NCBI GenBank assembly: GCA_905221605.1
Contig: CAJNDS010000343.1
Location: forward strand, 1 to 64,000
DNA length: 64,000 bases
Source of the DNA: Symbiodinium natans
Taxonomy: Eukaryota; Sar; Dinophyceae; Suessiales; Symbiodiniaceae
Direction of reading: 5' to 3'
The notes under the pieces were generated by a model. The model was not told where the DNA came from. It made no database searches and was given only the letters and a program-made list of their open reading frames with translations. The position numbers and the translations under genes were made by a program. Positions 20,560 to 30,838 of this stretch are shown here, piece by piece. Positions within the stretch are counted from its first letter, which is position 1; each line of letters begins with the position of its first letter.

Positions 20560-21734
20560 CACTGCCTTTTTTCGCGAAACCTGCAGCAAGGGGCACATTC
20601 TCAACAATGCTAATTTCAGCGAGCCTTCACCCGCCTGATCGAAGCTTGCTAGAACTGTGAAGCCCTCACCAGCAAGAACGCCTCGGTCGTCGCCTCTTCC
20701 TGATCCTTTTCTGAGGCCTCCGAGCATGGACTGATCCCGAGAAGACCTACATGCGCTGCTGGCAGGACCGTTTCATGCAAGCATGAGCTCCTCGAAATTC
20801 GTCTGATGCTCCCGCCGCCGAAAGGACAAGCAAACCTTGCCTGATCTTCGTCTTCACGAGGTTGCAGAGGCCCCTGGTCAGAAAATGACACACTCGGGCA
20901 GGAGCGAAGGAAACGCCATCAGAACAGCACAAGGAACGCCACGCCGAAACGACAAACCCTTTTCGCCTTGACGTCTTCATGGTCTTCGGCCTCACCATCG
21001 CCAGCCTCAGCTCTTCAGGACATACGCTTAACACTGAATTTCCTGTCGGTCTCGGCTTCCCGCCTTGGCCCTGCGTGCGACCAGCAAGCTCTGTGCCCAT
21101 ATTCCCGGAGGAACCGACCTCGCGCTGGCTTGCGGATCTTCGGCGTTCCATGCCATACATCACATCCCACCTTGGAAACTGCACGGCCCCCGCTCCTAGC
21201 AAAGCCCGCGCCGTCTGCGTTGCTCGCCTGGGGCTGCTCGGGAAACCCTCTAACACTGTTCAAAGCACTGGTCTTAGGCTCTGGCAGAGACACCCAGAGC
21301 AGCGCCAGTAGCACCACAGCGCGCCCGACCTTGCGCGATGTTGCTGCAGGCCGGCTCATGGCGGCAATCGTCCTAGCTGTCCTCTGGCTCGAGCAAAAGC
21401 ACTGCAATCTGCATGAACGAATGGTCGAGCTCCCCCTATTTCAGTCACGGGCCAAGTGTTTAATTAACCAACTGCAATTCAACATGCGAAGCAGTTGCAA
21501 GTGTGCACAGGCAACTGCTGCAAGATGCCTCGGTCGGGGTTCTCGACCGGGATCGGGCCTTGCGGCGGCACACTCCCCAAAGCCCATGAAATCTGAAGCC
21601 TTGCCACTTGCAAAAGCCCGTGAAATGTGAAACCCTGGCCCCAGTCTCAGGGTGGGAGCAAGGTGGGGGTGGGAGGGCCTGGTGGGCAGTGAAGGGCCTG
21701 TAATCTTTCGAGCGCCCTGGCCGGCGCCCCGTCA
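20560..21734. other. No firm gene; one possible presequence-bearing frame on the minus strand
   Basis: Several overlapping minus-strand frames exist. The most protein-like (within 21407-21015) has a Met near 21359 followed by RPAATSRKVGRAVVLLALLW, a signal-peptide-like start that could be the first exon of a secreted or plastid-targeted protein. Nothing downstream is recognisable and the frame ends after about 115 residues. I leave it unassigned. Confidence 0.25.
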
Positions 21735-22620
21735 CACGTGTGGCCCACCTGCGTGACCCGACGTCTGTGCGGCCCCGCGTGCCCCCGTGACCCTGTGACC
21801 GGTCACCCCTGACCGCGTGACCCCGTGACCCCGTGCCCCCGTGACCCCCCGTAACCCCGTAACCCCCCGTGCCCCCCGTAACCCGTAACCGCGTGATCCC
21901 GTGACCCCATGAGCCTCCCGCACCCCCGTGACGCCGTGACCCTGTGACCCCGTGACCCCCCCCCCGGACCCCCGTGACCCCGTGACCCCGTGACCCCCGT
22001 GACCCCGTGTGAGCCCCCGACCCCCCGTGACCCCGTGACCCTGTGACCCTGTCAGCCCCCCGGACCCCCGTGACCCCGTGACCCCGTGACCCCGTGTGAG
22101 CCCCCCGACCCCCGTGCCCCCGTGACCCTGTGACCCTGTGAGCCCCCCGGACCCCCGTGACCCCGTGACCCCGTGACCCCGTGCGAGCCCCCGACCCCCC
22201 CGTGACCCCGTGACCCTGTGACCCGGTCAGCCCCCCGGACCCCCGTGGACCCCGTGGACCCCGTGTGAGCCCCCCGACCCCCCGTGACCCCGTGACCCTG
22301 TACCCTGTCAGCCCCCCGGACCCCCGTGACCCGTGACCCCTGACCCCGTGTGAGCCCCCCGACCCCCCGGACCCGTGACCCTGTGACCCTGTCAGCCCCC
22401 GACCCCCCGAACCCCGTGACCCCCGACCCCCGGTGACCCCGTGAACCCCGTGTGAGCCCCCCGACCCCCCGTGACCCCGTGACCCCGTGAGCCCCCGGAC
22501 CGCCTGTGACGCCGTGACCCCGTGACCCCGTGACCCTGTGAGCCCCCCAAACCCCCGTGACCCCGTGACCCCGTGTGAGCCCCCCGACCCCCCGTGACCC
22601 CGTGACCCGTGACCCCCCCC
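21735..22620. repeat. GTGACCCC minisatellite, C-rich on the plus strand
   Basis: Nearly 900 bp of GTGACCCC/GTGACCCT units, interrupted at intervals by GTGAGCCCCCCGACCCCCC-type strings that give a longer higher-order period. Open frames on the minus strand here (Gly/His/Val/Thr-rich) are translations of the repeat, not genes. Confidence 0.95.
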
Positions 22621-22639
22621 CCCATGGTCCCCCATCACA

Positions 22640-23375
22640 ATCTCGACTCAAAAGGGTCACGGGGTCACGGGGTCACGCCTCCCATTCCCGACTCAAAAGG
22701 GTCACGGGGTCACGGGGTCACGCCTCCCATTCCCGACTCAAAAGGGTCACGGGGTCACGGGGTCACCCCTCCCATTCCCGACTCAAAAGGGTCAGGGGGT
22801 CACGGGGTCACGCTTCCCATTCCCGACTCAAAAGGGTCACGGGGTCACGGGGTCACGCCTCCCATTCCCGACTCACGGGGTCACGCCTCCCATTCCCGAC
22901 TCAAAAGGGTCACGGGTCACGGGTCACGCTTTCCATTCCCGACTCAAAAGGGTCACGGGGTCACGGGGTCACGCCTCCCATTCCCGACTCAAAAGGGTCA
23001 CGGGGTCACGGGGTCACGCCTCCCATTCCCGACTCAAAAGGGGTCACGGGGTCACGGGGTCACGCCTCCCATTCCCGACTCAAAAGGGTCACAGGGTCAC
23101 GGGGTCACGCCTCCCATTCCCGACTCAAAAGGGGTCACGGGGTCACGGGGTCACGCCTCCCATTCCCGACTCAAAAAGGTCACGGGGTCACGGGGTCACG
23201 CCTCCCATTCCCGACTCAAAAGGGTCACAGGGTCACGGGGTCACGCCTCCCATTCCCGACTCAAAAGGGGTCACGGGGTCACGGGGTCACGCCTCCCATT
23301 CCCGACTCAAAAAGGTCACGGGGTCACGCCTTCAGTTTTCCAAGAGCCTTCAAAAGGGGGTCACGGGGTTACGTT
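22640..23375. repeat. 45-bp minisatellite, G-rich on the plus strand, inverted relative to its neighbour
   Basis: About 16 units of roughly 45 bp, each made of CATTCCCGACTCAAAAG followed by two or three GGGTCAC blocks. GGGGTCAC is the reverse complement of the GTGACCCC unit at 21735-22620, so the two arrays face each other around 22610-22650. The G-runs separated by TCAC could form quadruplexes on one strand. The long plus-strand frames (22575-23589) are repeat translations. Confidence 0.95.
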
Positions 23376-24451
23376 ACTTCACTCAACCCACGCTCACTCG
23401 GAGCACCCGCCTTGTGGCTCGAAGATCGCGCCACTTGAAAAAGTCTCCTCAAGACGCGGATTTAAGGCACTGGGCAGGCACGGCGCAGCACTCCCGAAGC
23501 ATGTGTTCCCTAAATTAGGCCCTAAATCCATACACTGTCCTCTTGAGGCACACAACCCCAACCACAACACCAAAGCACTTCACCCCTAAACCCTAAATAC
23601 GCCTTTGGTGGAATCGAAGATGGCGGCGAGGACGAAGCTTTCGATGAGCGCCTGGCCGCAAGAGGGGGGAGAGGAGGGGGCCTAAGCCTGCGAACAAAAC
23701 CCGACCCCGAAACCTTGCAGCACAGCACTTCCAGACCTTGCTGCCTCGGAGCCCCCTTGCCTGCAACCCTAAACCCTACCGACCCTGAAGCCTCTGTGGA
23801 ACCCGGCTCGCGGCAACGAAGACGCTGACGAGGAGCACCTGATCACACGAGGGCCTGGGGATTCCAGGAAGGGCGGGGGGGAAGCGCACAACACTCTAGG
23901 TTACAAGGGGAAGGGACGGGTGGGGGACAGCACTCCTACCTGCACGCAGTCCGAACCACCTAGCAGCCTCGGAGCCCCTTGCCTGTCAACCTAAACCCTG
24001 AAACCTTGCAACACTGCACTTCCAGACCTCGCTGCCTCAGAACCCCCAACCACCTTCCCAAACAACCCTGAAACCTCTGTGCACCCGGCGTTGGGACACT
24101 ACCTCTCTGCGTCAGGACTTGTGTGCTTGCTGCCTTCCTAACATGTGGTAGCTGCTTGTCTGCTGTGAGTGTCCGACTTGAAACATGCATCGTCGGCCAT
24201 GCTAGCCGTGTGAAAATCAAAAGCCTACTGCTACATTGACACTTTGAGGAAGCGAGCGCGGCCCAAGCACTCTAGCAAAAAACGCAAAAACAGCAAAAAA
24301 CATGCCCAAAAAATATGCGAAAATCAAGCAAAGTCATGCCAAAATCATGCGAAATCCAGCAAGAACGTGCAAAACAACAATGCCAACGTTTAAGGTTTAG
24401 GGTAAATCCTGCGGAGTTTAAGGCAGCCTGCTCGCCCTAGAGCAGTGATTT
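23376..24451. other. No gene; interstitial telomere-like motifs
   Basis: CCCTAAACCCTAAA near 23584-23597, AACCCTAAACCCTA near 23766-23779, and single CCTAAACCCTG and TTTAGGG motifs near 23990 and 24397. These match the TTTAGGG type reported for dinoflagellates but are too few for a telomere. From 24270 to 24380 there is an A-rich stretch of AAAAACATGCCAAAA-like strings, and CCTGCTCGCCCT-GAGCAGTGA occurs twice at 24428-24449 and 24458-24479, the second copy inside the next gene's 3' end. Confidence 0.5.
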
Positions 24452-25174
24452 TTAGGCCTGCTCGCCCTGGAGCAGTGACGAGTTTCTAGGCCGCTGCCAT
24501 GCGTCACTGAAAGCCCTCGTGATTTTTTCACACTGCTCGTGTTCGGTCATGTTTGCGATTCTGGCCAAACGGCACAGGACCCGTCGCTTGCCTCCTTCGC
24601 GCAGGGGCTTCGTGTATTCAAGCACCAGGTCCGTGACCTTGTGGCCCAGGCGGAGCCTCAAACTTTGGAGGGCTGCTTCCCTCTGTTGCCGGCTGCGCGT
24701 CGCTTGGCGGTCGCGCCGGCGATCGCAAAAGTCTTGCAGGCAGAGCAAAGTGCCCCGGCTGCACAGAAAGAGATCGGGGATTATCCCGAACACCGCGGTG
24801 CCCGAGTCCGGGAACAGCCAGTCGATTAGTGGGTCTATGGTCAAACTCTCCTCGGTCGCAGTGAGTCTGCTGGGCTGCGGTCTGGGCGGGGGACGTGGCG
24901 GCAACGCCATGAAGGCCACGATCATCAGCCTCGCCGCCCTCTCGGTTATCCCAAGCTGTTGTGAGGCCTCCGAGGCCCGTCCATGGAAGTTCTTGCGCTC
25001 GAGCGGGGCGTCGTCGTGCCAGGTCGAGATCACCTCTTCCATGAAATTCTTGGGCTGGGGCCGGCGGTTCACGAGATACCGGTCCATGCTTTTGAACCAA
25101 GCGCCCGGAAAAAACTCGACCGGCGAAGGGGGGCCCGCTCGGGCGACGACCTTTTTTCCGGCCGGGGTTTTCAA
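24452..25174 (-). CDS. Viral protein of unknown function, divergent from the polymerase
   Basis: A 240-residue frame in the same GC-rich style as the viral block. It has a proline-rich patch (MALPPRPPPRPQPSR) near residues 88-103 and an Arg-rich helical stretch (CDRRRDRQATRSRQQREAAL) near 150-170, with an acidic/basic C-terminus; this suggests nucleic-acid binding but no family is recognised. Its start is only 5 bp from the polymerase start on the other strand, so one of the two probably begins further in; an internal Met (MDRYLVNRRP, near 25086) would leave a ~94-bp shared promoter region. Frames on both strands overlap at 24519-25183; this one has better amino-acid composition. Confidence 0.45.
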   Translation of the reverse strand: MKTPAGKKVVARAGPPSPVEFFPGAWFKSMDRYLVNRRPQPKNFMEEVISTWHDDAPLERKNFHGRASEASQQLGITERAARLMIVAFMALPPRPPPRPQPSRLTATEESLTIDPLIDWLFPDSGTAVFGIIPDLFLCSRGTLLCLQDFCDRRRDRQATRSRQQREAALQSLRLRLGHKVTDLVLEYTKPLREGGKRRVLCRLARIANMTEHEQCEKITRAFSDAWQRPRNSSLLQGEQA

Positions 25175-25179
25175 AAGTC

Positions 25180-28100
25180 ATGAGCTGGGCTCAACAACGA
25201 GAAGCGATCAGAATTGCAGCCGAGGCCGGGGTCAGGGCGAGGACCTCGGCGGCAGGCTCAGAAACCCTTCCTTTGACACACCACCACCTCCGCTACGAGA
25301 TGCTCAGCCGCCCGAACGGCGAGCTCACGAGGGCCGACCAGTACTACTACCAACTGATCGGCCGGCCGCCCCCCAGCCGGCAGTACGACCGCAACCAACC
25401 CCTCATCCGCGAGGGCCCCAACGACTACATCATGCTCCGGGGCGGCGCCAAAAAGCTGCTCCGCAGCCTCCAGCCCAACGGGAACTACCACTTGACCAAG
25501 CTCGGGAAGAGCTTCTTCAAGGACAAGTGGGTGGACTGGGTGGTGCACGTGCCCGTCATCATCCGCGGCATCCGACGAAACGGCCGGAACCGCGGCATGC
25601 CCTACGAGCGCACGAAGCGCCTGCCCGTCACGGACCTCAACGTCACACTGCCCCGGCAGAGCGAGGGGCCCAAGCGGCCCGGAACCTCAAGGCGTCCGCG
25701 CTCGCGCAGCTCGGGAACCCCGAGCCGAACGACATTATTTGGGAGCTGTCCGATGAGACCTACTACCTGGACGCAACGAAGGAGTGGACCTTCAGCCAGC
25801 AGGCCATGCAGGTCGTAGACGACCGGGTGGTGGTGGAGACCGTCCTGGATCAGCCCCTGGGGGCTCTGCGGGACGTCTCCTACCAGCTGTACTGCGGCGA
25901 CGAAATCCTAGAGTCCGCCTTCGAACAGCGGCCGGACAAGCTTTGCGTCCCTCGGCAGCTCGCGGAGCTGATGCGGCTGCCGCTGCAGGAGGTGCTTTCG
26001 GACTTCGACGCAATCTGCACCAAAAAAACGTGGCGGGAGCAGGGCGTCACCCCCCGAGAGATCCGGGAATTCTGCCTCTGGCGCCAGGCCCCGATGTTCT
26101 ACGTGGACTGCCAGGGCCGCCTGCTGGACAAGTACGAGCCTACCGTCAAGGAGCAGCGGGCCGTGGCCTTCACGAGCTGGAACGGCCACGCCTTCTTCTA
26201 CAAATCCGCCCGCACCGTCGCGAAGTGCGAGCCGATCGGGGAGCGGGCCAGGTACCGGGGCGAGAGGAAGCCCGGCGAAACGCCCGAGTTCAAGGATTGG
26301 CGGGAGTGGGAGGGCGAGGTCGCCAGCGGTCATTTCTACACTGAGGACCTGGAGCAGGTCCGGAGAGAGCTCCTGGCCGAGGGGCACTGCCCGAAGGTGG
26401 TCATGCGAAGCATGAGCGAGTGGCGGTGCCTGCGGCTGAGGGTGCGGGGCGGCGAGGACTGCGTCATCTCCGCCTTCCACGAAGACCTGGATGTGCTGCA
26501 GGCCTGGATGGGGCGGCTGGGGCTCCCCTATTGCGGGCAGCGTCTGGCGGGCGCCGCGAGTGAGGTCTTCCTTCACCTTCTCAAGGCCCGCCGCGATCCG
26601 CCCGGATCTCGGCAAGCCCTGCTCGCGGAGCAGGACCACCAGTGCAAGCTCTGCGCGGCCCCCATCACTGCAACCACGTGCGAGTTGGACCACATCGTCC
26701 CCGTGCACCAGTCCTTCGCCGCACAGGCCCAGAACCTCCAGGCACTGTGCCTCGAGTGCCACCGGAACAAGACGGCCCTGGAGTCCTCGCACGCCACGAC
26801 ACTGGAGTCGCGCTTCAGCCGGCGGGCTTACGAGCAGTACGTGGAATCGCCTCGACTCCCGCCGCTCGTCTTCAAGCTCAACAGCCACAAGCCGGACCAC
26901 ATCTGCCACGGTATAGACGTGGTGCGGTGCCGCAAGAACGGTCTGGCCCACGCCAAGTTCCCGGCGCCCATCTTCTGCCCCAAGGACAACGTTGAGCAAG
27001 CCCGCGAAGGGCACCTGGCGGACCTGACCTACGTGAGGCTCCGGGAGGACGGGCGTTGGGCGGCGTTCAAGCAGCTCCCCTACGTCGGCCAGGGCTGGTA
27101 CGCCAAGCCTGCGGTGGCCTACATGCTGGAAAAGGGCCTTGCGACATGGAGCGACTTCGTGCACAGCCTGGACGCCACGGCGCACGTGGACCAGGAGTCC
27201 GTGGCTCAGGCCCTGCAGAAAATGGAGGCGGCTTGGCCAGAGGGAGAGGAGCACTACGCGAAGCTGTCGGTGAATGCCCTCATCGGGCTCTGGGCACGCA
27301 ACATGAACCTCATCTACACCATGCGCACCAGCAACCACCAGTTCGACGGCTCCGGGTGCCAGCACCGGGAGCTGTTCCTGGACGCCGCGGGTGGGATGCA
27401 CTGGGATCACATCTACGTGACGCAGTTGTTGTCCAACCGGAGCTGCCGGCCCGTGCACGACTTCGTGATGGCCTCGGAGTACGTCGCCGTCTCCAGAATC
27501 CGGGATGCACTCGCAACCGTGCCGTCGAGGTACCTGAAGGCCGTCAAAACGGACTGCGTCGTTTTTCAGGACCTGCCCAAAAAGTTCCAGGGCCTCGTGG
27601 ACAGCCTGGTCCGCGAAAGGCATCCCGACGGCACGCCCGTGTACCGATGCGAGGAGGTCAAGGGCCTCGAAGGCCAGTATCGGATCCCCCGAATCGAGGC
27701 GGAGTGGATGTGCAACATTGACACCTGGAAGGTCGCGGAGGACCCTGTGCTCCACTGCCTCGAGGGCGGGAGCCTGCTGCTGACCGGCTACCCGGGCACC
27801 GGGAAGACCCACCTGGCGCGCCAGATCGTGACCGCCCTCCGGGAAGAAGGGTACAAGGTGAAGATCATCACGAAGACCCACTCCTCCGTGCAGAACTTTG
27901 GAATGCAGGCGGAGACGGCCGACCACTGGGTGCGGAGCACCGTCCGGAACGGCTACTGCAACATCGACTGGCTGGTGGTGGAGGAGATTACGCAGCTCGA
28001 CACGGGGCTGTGGAACGACGTCACCTGCGTCTCCATGAACCGCAAGGTCAAGTTCCTGCTGCTCGGCGACTTCCGCCAGTTCCCCGCCGTCATGGACAAC

Positions 28101-28751
28101 TTCGCGGGCACCCCGGTGCAGCGGGAGCTCAAGCACTGCCAGCTGCTCCACGACCTCACCGACGGCTGGCACCACGAGCTCACCGAGAACAGGAGGAGCG
28201 ACCCGGGCATCTTCGACTTCCTCCGGTGGCTCCGCGTCGACGAGCCCCGGGAGCAGTCCCTCCCGGAAGCGGTCCGGGCGGCCCAGGAAAGGTTTCCGCG
28301 GCAAGGCGAGCCCGACGTCAGCCTGGTCATCTCCCACGCCCACCGCATCAGGATCAACGCGCGGGACAACCGTCGTCTGGCCCCGCCGGAAGCTGTGACG
28401 ATCGAGTACACCGGCACCGGCCCGACGACCACCAACATGCCGCAGACCATGCGGGTCTGGCCCGGCCTGAAGCTCATCGGCGTCGGCGGCCGCGTGACCA
28501 AAGGCATCTACGTGCATGTGGCCGAAGTGGGCCCCGAGAAGATCGTCTTGGACGGCGGCGACTCCTTCACCCACGCCGCCCTCCTGAAACACACCCGGCT
28601 GTGCCACGCCATCACCTACGCCTCGTGTCAAGGCCTGACGCTCGAAGGGCGGGTCTTCCTATGCGACACCGAGAGTCCACACTTCACCCTCAAGCACCTA
28701 TATGTGGGGAGCAGCAGGGCCACCAGCAGCGAGCTCCTGAGCGTGCTCTAG
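25180..28751 (+). CDS. Family-B DNA polymerase with inserted HNH nuclease and C-terminal SF1 helicase (one frameshift)
   Basis: About 1190 residues when the two frames are followed: 25180 to ~25670 in one, then ~25670 to 28751 in another, so one small indel near 25660-25682. The order is an N-terminal basic region; an HNH finger at ~26640-26790 (CKLCAAPI, LDHIVPVH, CLECHRNK, with paired CxxC); polymerase motif A-like GIDVVRCRKNGLA at ~26910; motif B-like AKLSVNALIGL at ~27260-27290; motif C-like AVKTDCVVF at ~27540 (TD kept, the usual DTDS changed). Then an SF1 helicase: GYPGTGKTHLA (Walker A, ~27785), LVVEEITQLD (Walker B, ~27970), LLGDFRQFPA (~28060), TENRRS (~28185) and HAITYASCQGLTL (~28605). 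It would replicate the viral genome. Its stop codon overlaps that of the opposing gene. The polymerase call rests on motif spacing and context. Confidence 0.75.
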
Positions 28752-29305
28752 AACGGACACTGAAAGGCCGGGGCTTCGGCCTCTCTGAGCTGCAGGTCCG
28801 TCACTTCCATCAGAAGCCCGCACTGGCCCGACATGAGCCACACCTGGCGCAAATCTGCGCGCACCTTGCATTCCCGACCGGCCAGGTCGCCAGGATCCTC
28901 CAGCGGCTGCTGGTCGGCGTCCCAGAAGCGGACTCGGGACAAATCGACCTTGAGCTTGATGAAGCTGTTCCCGCGGGAGGAGGTCTTGAGGTAGGACACG
29001 AAGCGACCCTCCACGTCCGACGCGGTGAGGTAGCGGCCGAAGATTTTAGAGTCGTGGAGGCATCGCTGGGTCAGCTGGCCCTTGATGTCCTTCTCGATCG
29101 CCTCCAGGTCTGCCTTGGCGGCCTCGTTCTGCTCGAGACACAGGGGGAGTCGCCGGGCTTCCGTCTCGCTGCCGTAGGGGCTGGGGTGCCACAAGATGCG
29201 CAGCCACTCGCGGGACCGCCAGGCCTCCGCGCACACCGGGAAGAACTTGCCGCCACGCTGGTTGGTCGTAAGCTCACCGAGCTTGAGTACCGTTTTGGGC
29301 TCCAT
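28748..29305 (-). CDS. Possible single-stranded DNA-binding (OB-fold-like) viral protein
   Basis: An intact 185-residue frame. The N-terminus contains NQRGGKFFPV and a helical middle (LEQNEAAKADLEAIEKDIKG). The C-terminal half has beta-strand-like alternation (GRFVSYLKTSSRGNSFIKLK, then VRADLRQVWLMSGQCGLLME) with a conserved-looking Trp. This pattern reminds me of small OB-fold DNA-binding proteins of giant and polinton-like viruses, but I cannot prove the match. It converges on the polymerase, sharing overlapping stop codons at 28748-28751, and is read away from the methyltransferase start at 29426. The upstream region on its own strand is A/G-rich. Confidence 0.45.
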   Translation of the reverse strand: MEPKTVLKLGELTTNQRGGKFFPVCAEAWRSREWLRILWHPSPYGSETEARRLPLCLEQNEAAKADLEAIEKDIKGQLTQRCLHDSKIFGRYLTASDVEGRFVSYLKTSSRGNSFIKLKVDLSRVRFWDADQQPLEDPGDLAGRECKVRADLRQVWLMSGQCGLLMEVTDLQLREAEAPAFQCPF

Positions 29306-29425
29306 CGCTCCTTCTTTTTTTCACGACAAGAAAAAAAATGCCGGCCACCGTCTCCACCGCGGAGTGCGGGGTGGCCCTGCTGGCGTGCTTGCTGGTCCTG
29401 TGGGCCTTTTCTTTTCCTTCAACAA

Positions 29426-30063
29426 ATGAGACTCCTGGAACTCTTCAGCGGCACGGGGTCGGTCGGACGTGCCTTCGGCTGGGAGGTAACGAGTCTTGAC
29501 AACAACCCAAAAGCCAGCCCAACCATCTGCTCCGACATCCTGCAATGGGACTACAAGGCCTTCGAGCCCGGGCACTTCGACGCAGTGTGGGCCTCGCCCT
29601 GCTGCACCGAGTTCAGCATCGCACTCAAGAAGCGCCCCCGCAACCTGCCGCTCGGAGATGCCCTGGTGCTCAAGACCCTGGAGGTCATAACTACCTCAAG
29701 CCTCGGTGGTGGGCCATCGAAAACCCGAGCACCGGGCGCCTCAAAACCTGCCCCTACATGCAGGGCCTCCACTGGGACAAGGTAACGTACTGCAAGTACG
29801 GCTTCCGCTACAAGAAGCCCACGGCCATCTGGCACAACCTGCCCTGGACCCCCTCCCAGGGGCCCTGCCGCAAGGGCGACCGCTGCGAGGCCTTCCAAGG
29901 AACGCGTCACCCAGAGGCAGCGCAGCGAGGGCCCACCAAGGGGCGGCAGGGGAGCAACTCGCGGGACCAGCTCTACTCCATCCCGCCTGCGCTGTGCGAC
30001 GAGATCGCCGCGAGCGCAACACTTGGGTTAAATGGGCAAGGTGCGTCTCTTCAAGACGCCTGA
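29426..30063 (+). CDS. C5 cytosine DNA methyltransferase (one frameshift)
   Basis: About 212 residues. MRLLELFSGTGSVGRAFGWE is motif I (SAM binding). WASPCCTEFS is motif IV; the usual Pro-Pro-Cys is Pro-Cys-Cys, and the catalytic Cys position is kept. WWAIENPSTG is motif VI with the ENP box. The first two lie in frame 2 and the third in frame 1, so a one-base change is needed at about 29688-29690 (around GTCATAACTAC). The protein would transfer methyl groups from S-adenosylmethionine to cytosine in DNA; it is short, like viral and phage enzymes, with little room for a target-recognition domain. The start follows CAACAAATG, and the 3' end overlaps the ATPase start by 32 bp. Confidence 0.8.
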
Positions 30064-30838
30064 GTACTCCGTCAAGCAGCCGCCTGACCCCGTGGTTTGC
30101 AAGCCCCCCGCCAATGGTATTTTGTGTGCTCCATCTGCAAGCGGAAAGACGGTACTCCTTGTGAGCATGATTTTGGAGCAATACCGGGGCTGCTTCGAGC
30201 GCATCTATATCTTCTCGCCCTCGGTGGAGGTCGACCCTGCCTGGCAGCCTGTCAAGGACTACATCCGAGACGAGCTGGGCGTGAATACGGACCGGGAGCA
30301 GTGCTGGTGGGAGGATTGGGACGAGGGGGCGCTTCGCAAGATAATCTCGGACCAGAAGCGCATCACCCAGAAGAGCAAGGAGCTGGGCCTGAAAAAGCTC
30401 TACTCGGTTTTGGTGGTCCTCGATGATCACGCCGACAATCCGGCGGCGCACCGCAAGACGGGCGACGGCGTCCTGGACACCCTCTTCATCAGAGGGCGTC
30501 ACTTCTGCATCAACACGTGGGTGTCTACCCAAAAGCTGCGACTGATGAGCTCGGCTGTGCGAGTGAACGTTATGTTTTATTGCGTCTTCCGGCTGCGAAA
30601 CCAACTGGAGCTGGATGCCTTGGTGGAGGAGCTGAGCGCCATGCTCCCGAAAGAAACCCTGTACGCCATGTACGAGGAGGCCACCAGGGAGCCCTACAGC
30701 TTTTGGTTCGTTAACCTCCGCGCCCCCAAGGAAGACATGTTTTGGGTGCGCTTCGACCGGAAGTTCTTGCTAAATGGGGACGCTCCTGAGCCAGATGGCG
30801 GCCAAGTTGTTGGGGGGAGGCCCGATGTGCGAAAGTGA
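30032..30838 (+). CDS. A32-like FtsK/HerA-family genome-packaging ATPase
   Basis: An intact 268-residue protein. Walker A is APSASGKT at residues 33-40. Walker B is LYSVLVVLDDHAD near 128-140, with paired acids. TWVSTQKLRLM (~163-173) carries the Gln expected in the sensor loop of this family. Length and motif spacing fit polinton and nucleocytovirus packaging ATPases, which pump DNA into the capsid. The start is preceded by TAAATG. It overlaps the methyltransferase at its 5' end and the penton gene by 65 bp at its 3' end. A fossil of the same gene lies at 4648-4766. Confidence 0.9.
   Translation: MGKVRLFKTPEYSVKQPPDPVVCKPPANGILCAPSASGKTVLLVSMILEQYRGCFERIYIFSPSVEVDPAWQPVKDYIRDELGVNTDREQCWWEDWDEGALRKIISDQKRITQKSKELGLKKLYSVLVVLDDHADNPAAHRKTGDGVLDTLFIRGRHFCINTWVSTQKLRLMSSAVRVNVMFYCVFRLRNQLELDALVEELSAMLPKETLYAMYEEATREPYSFWFVNLRAPKEDMFWVRFDRKFLLNGDAPEPDGGQVVGGRPDVRK

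Noticed and set aside
22640-23375. Possible CRISPR-like array of regular 45-bp units
   Set aside because: There are no unique spacers; the whole unit repeats, and the host is a eukaryote.
21460-23589. Long frames on both strands within the GTGACCCC arrays (up to 392 residues)
   Set aside because: They are translations of tandem repeats in every frame, without unique sequence.
25908-28631. 907-residue open frame on the minus strand opposite the polymerase-helicase gene
   Set aside because: It is an antisense shadow of GC-rich coding sequence; its translation is low-complexity (Val/Leu/His/Gly-rich) and has no motifs, while the plus strand has clear domains.
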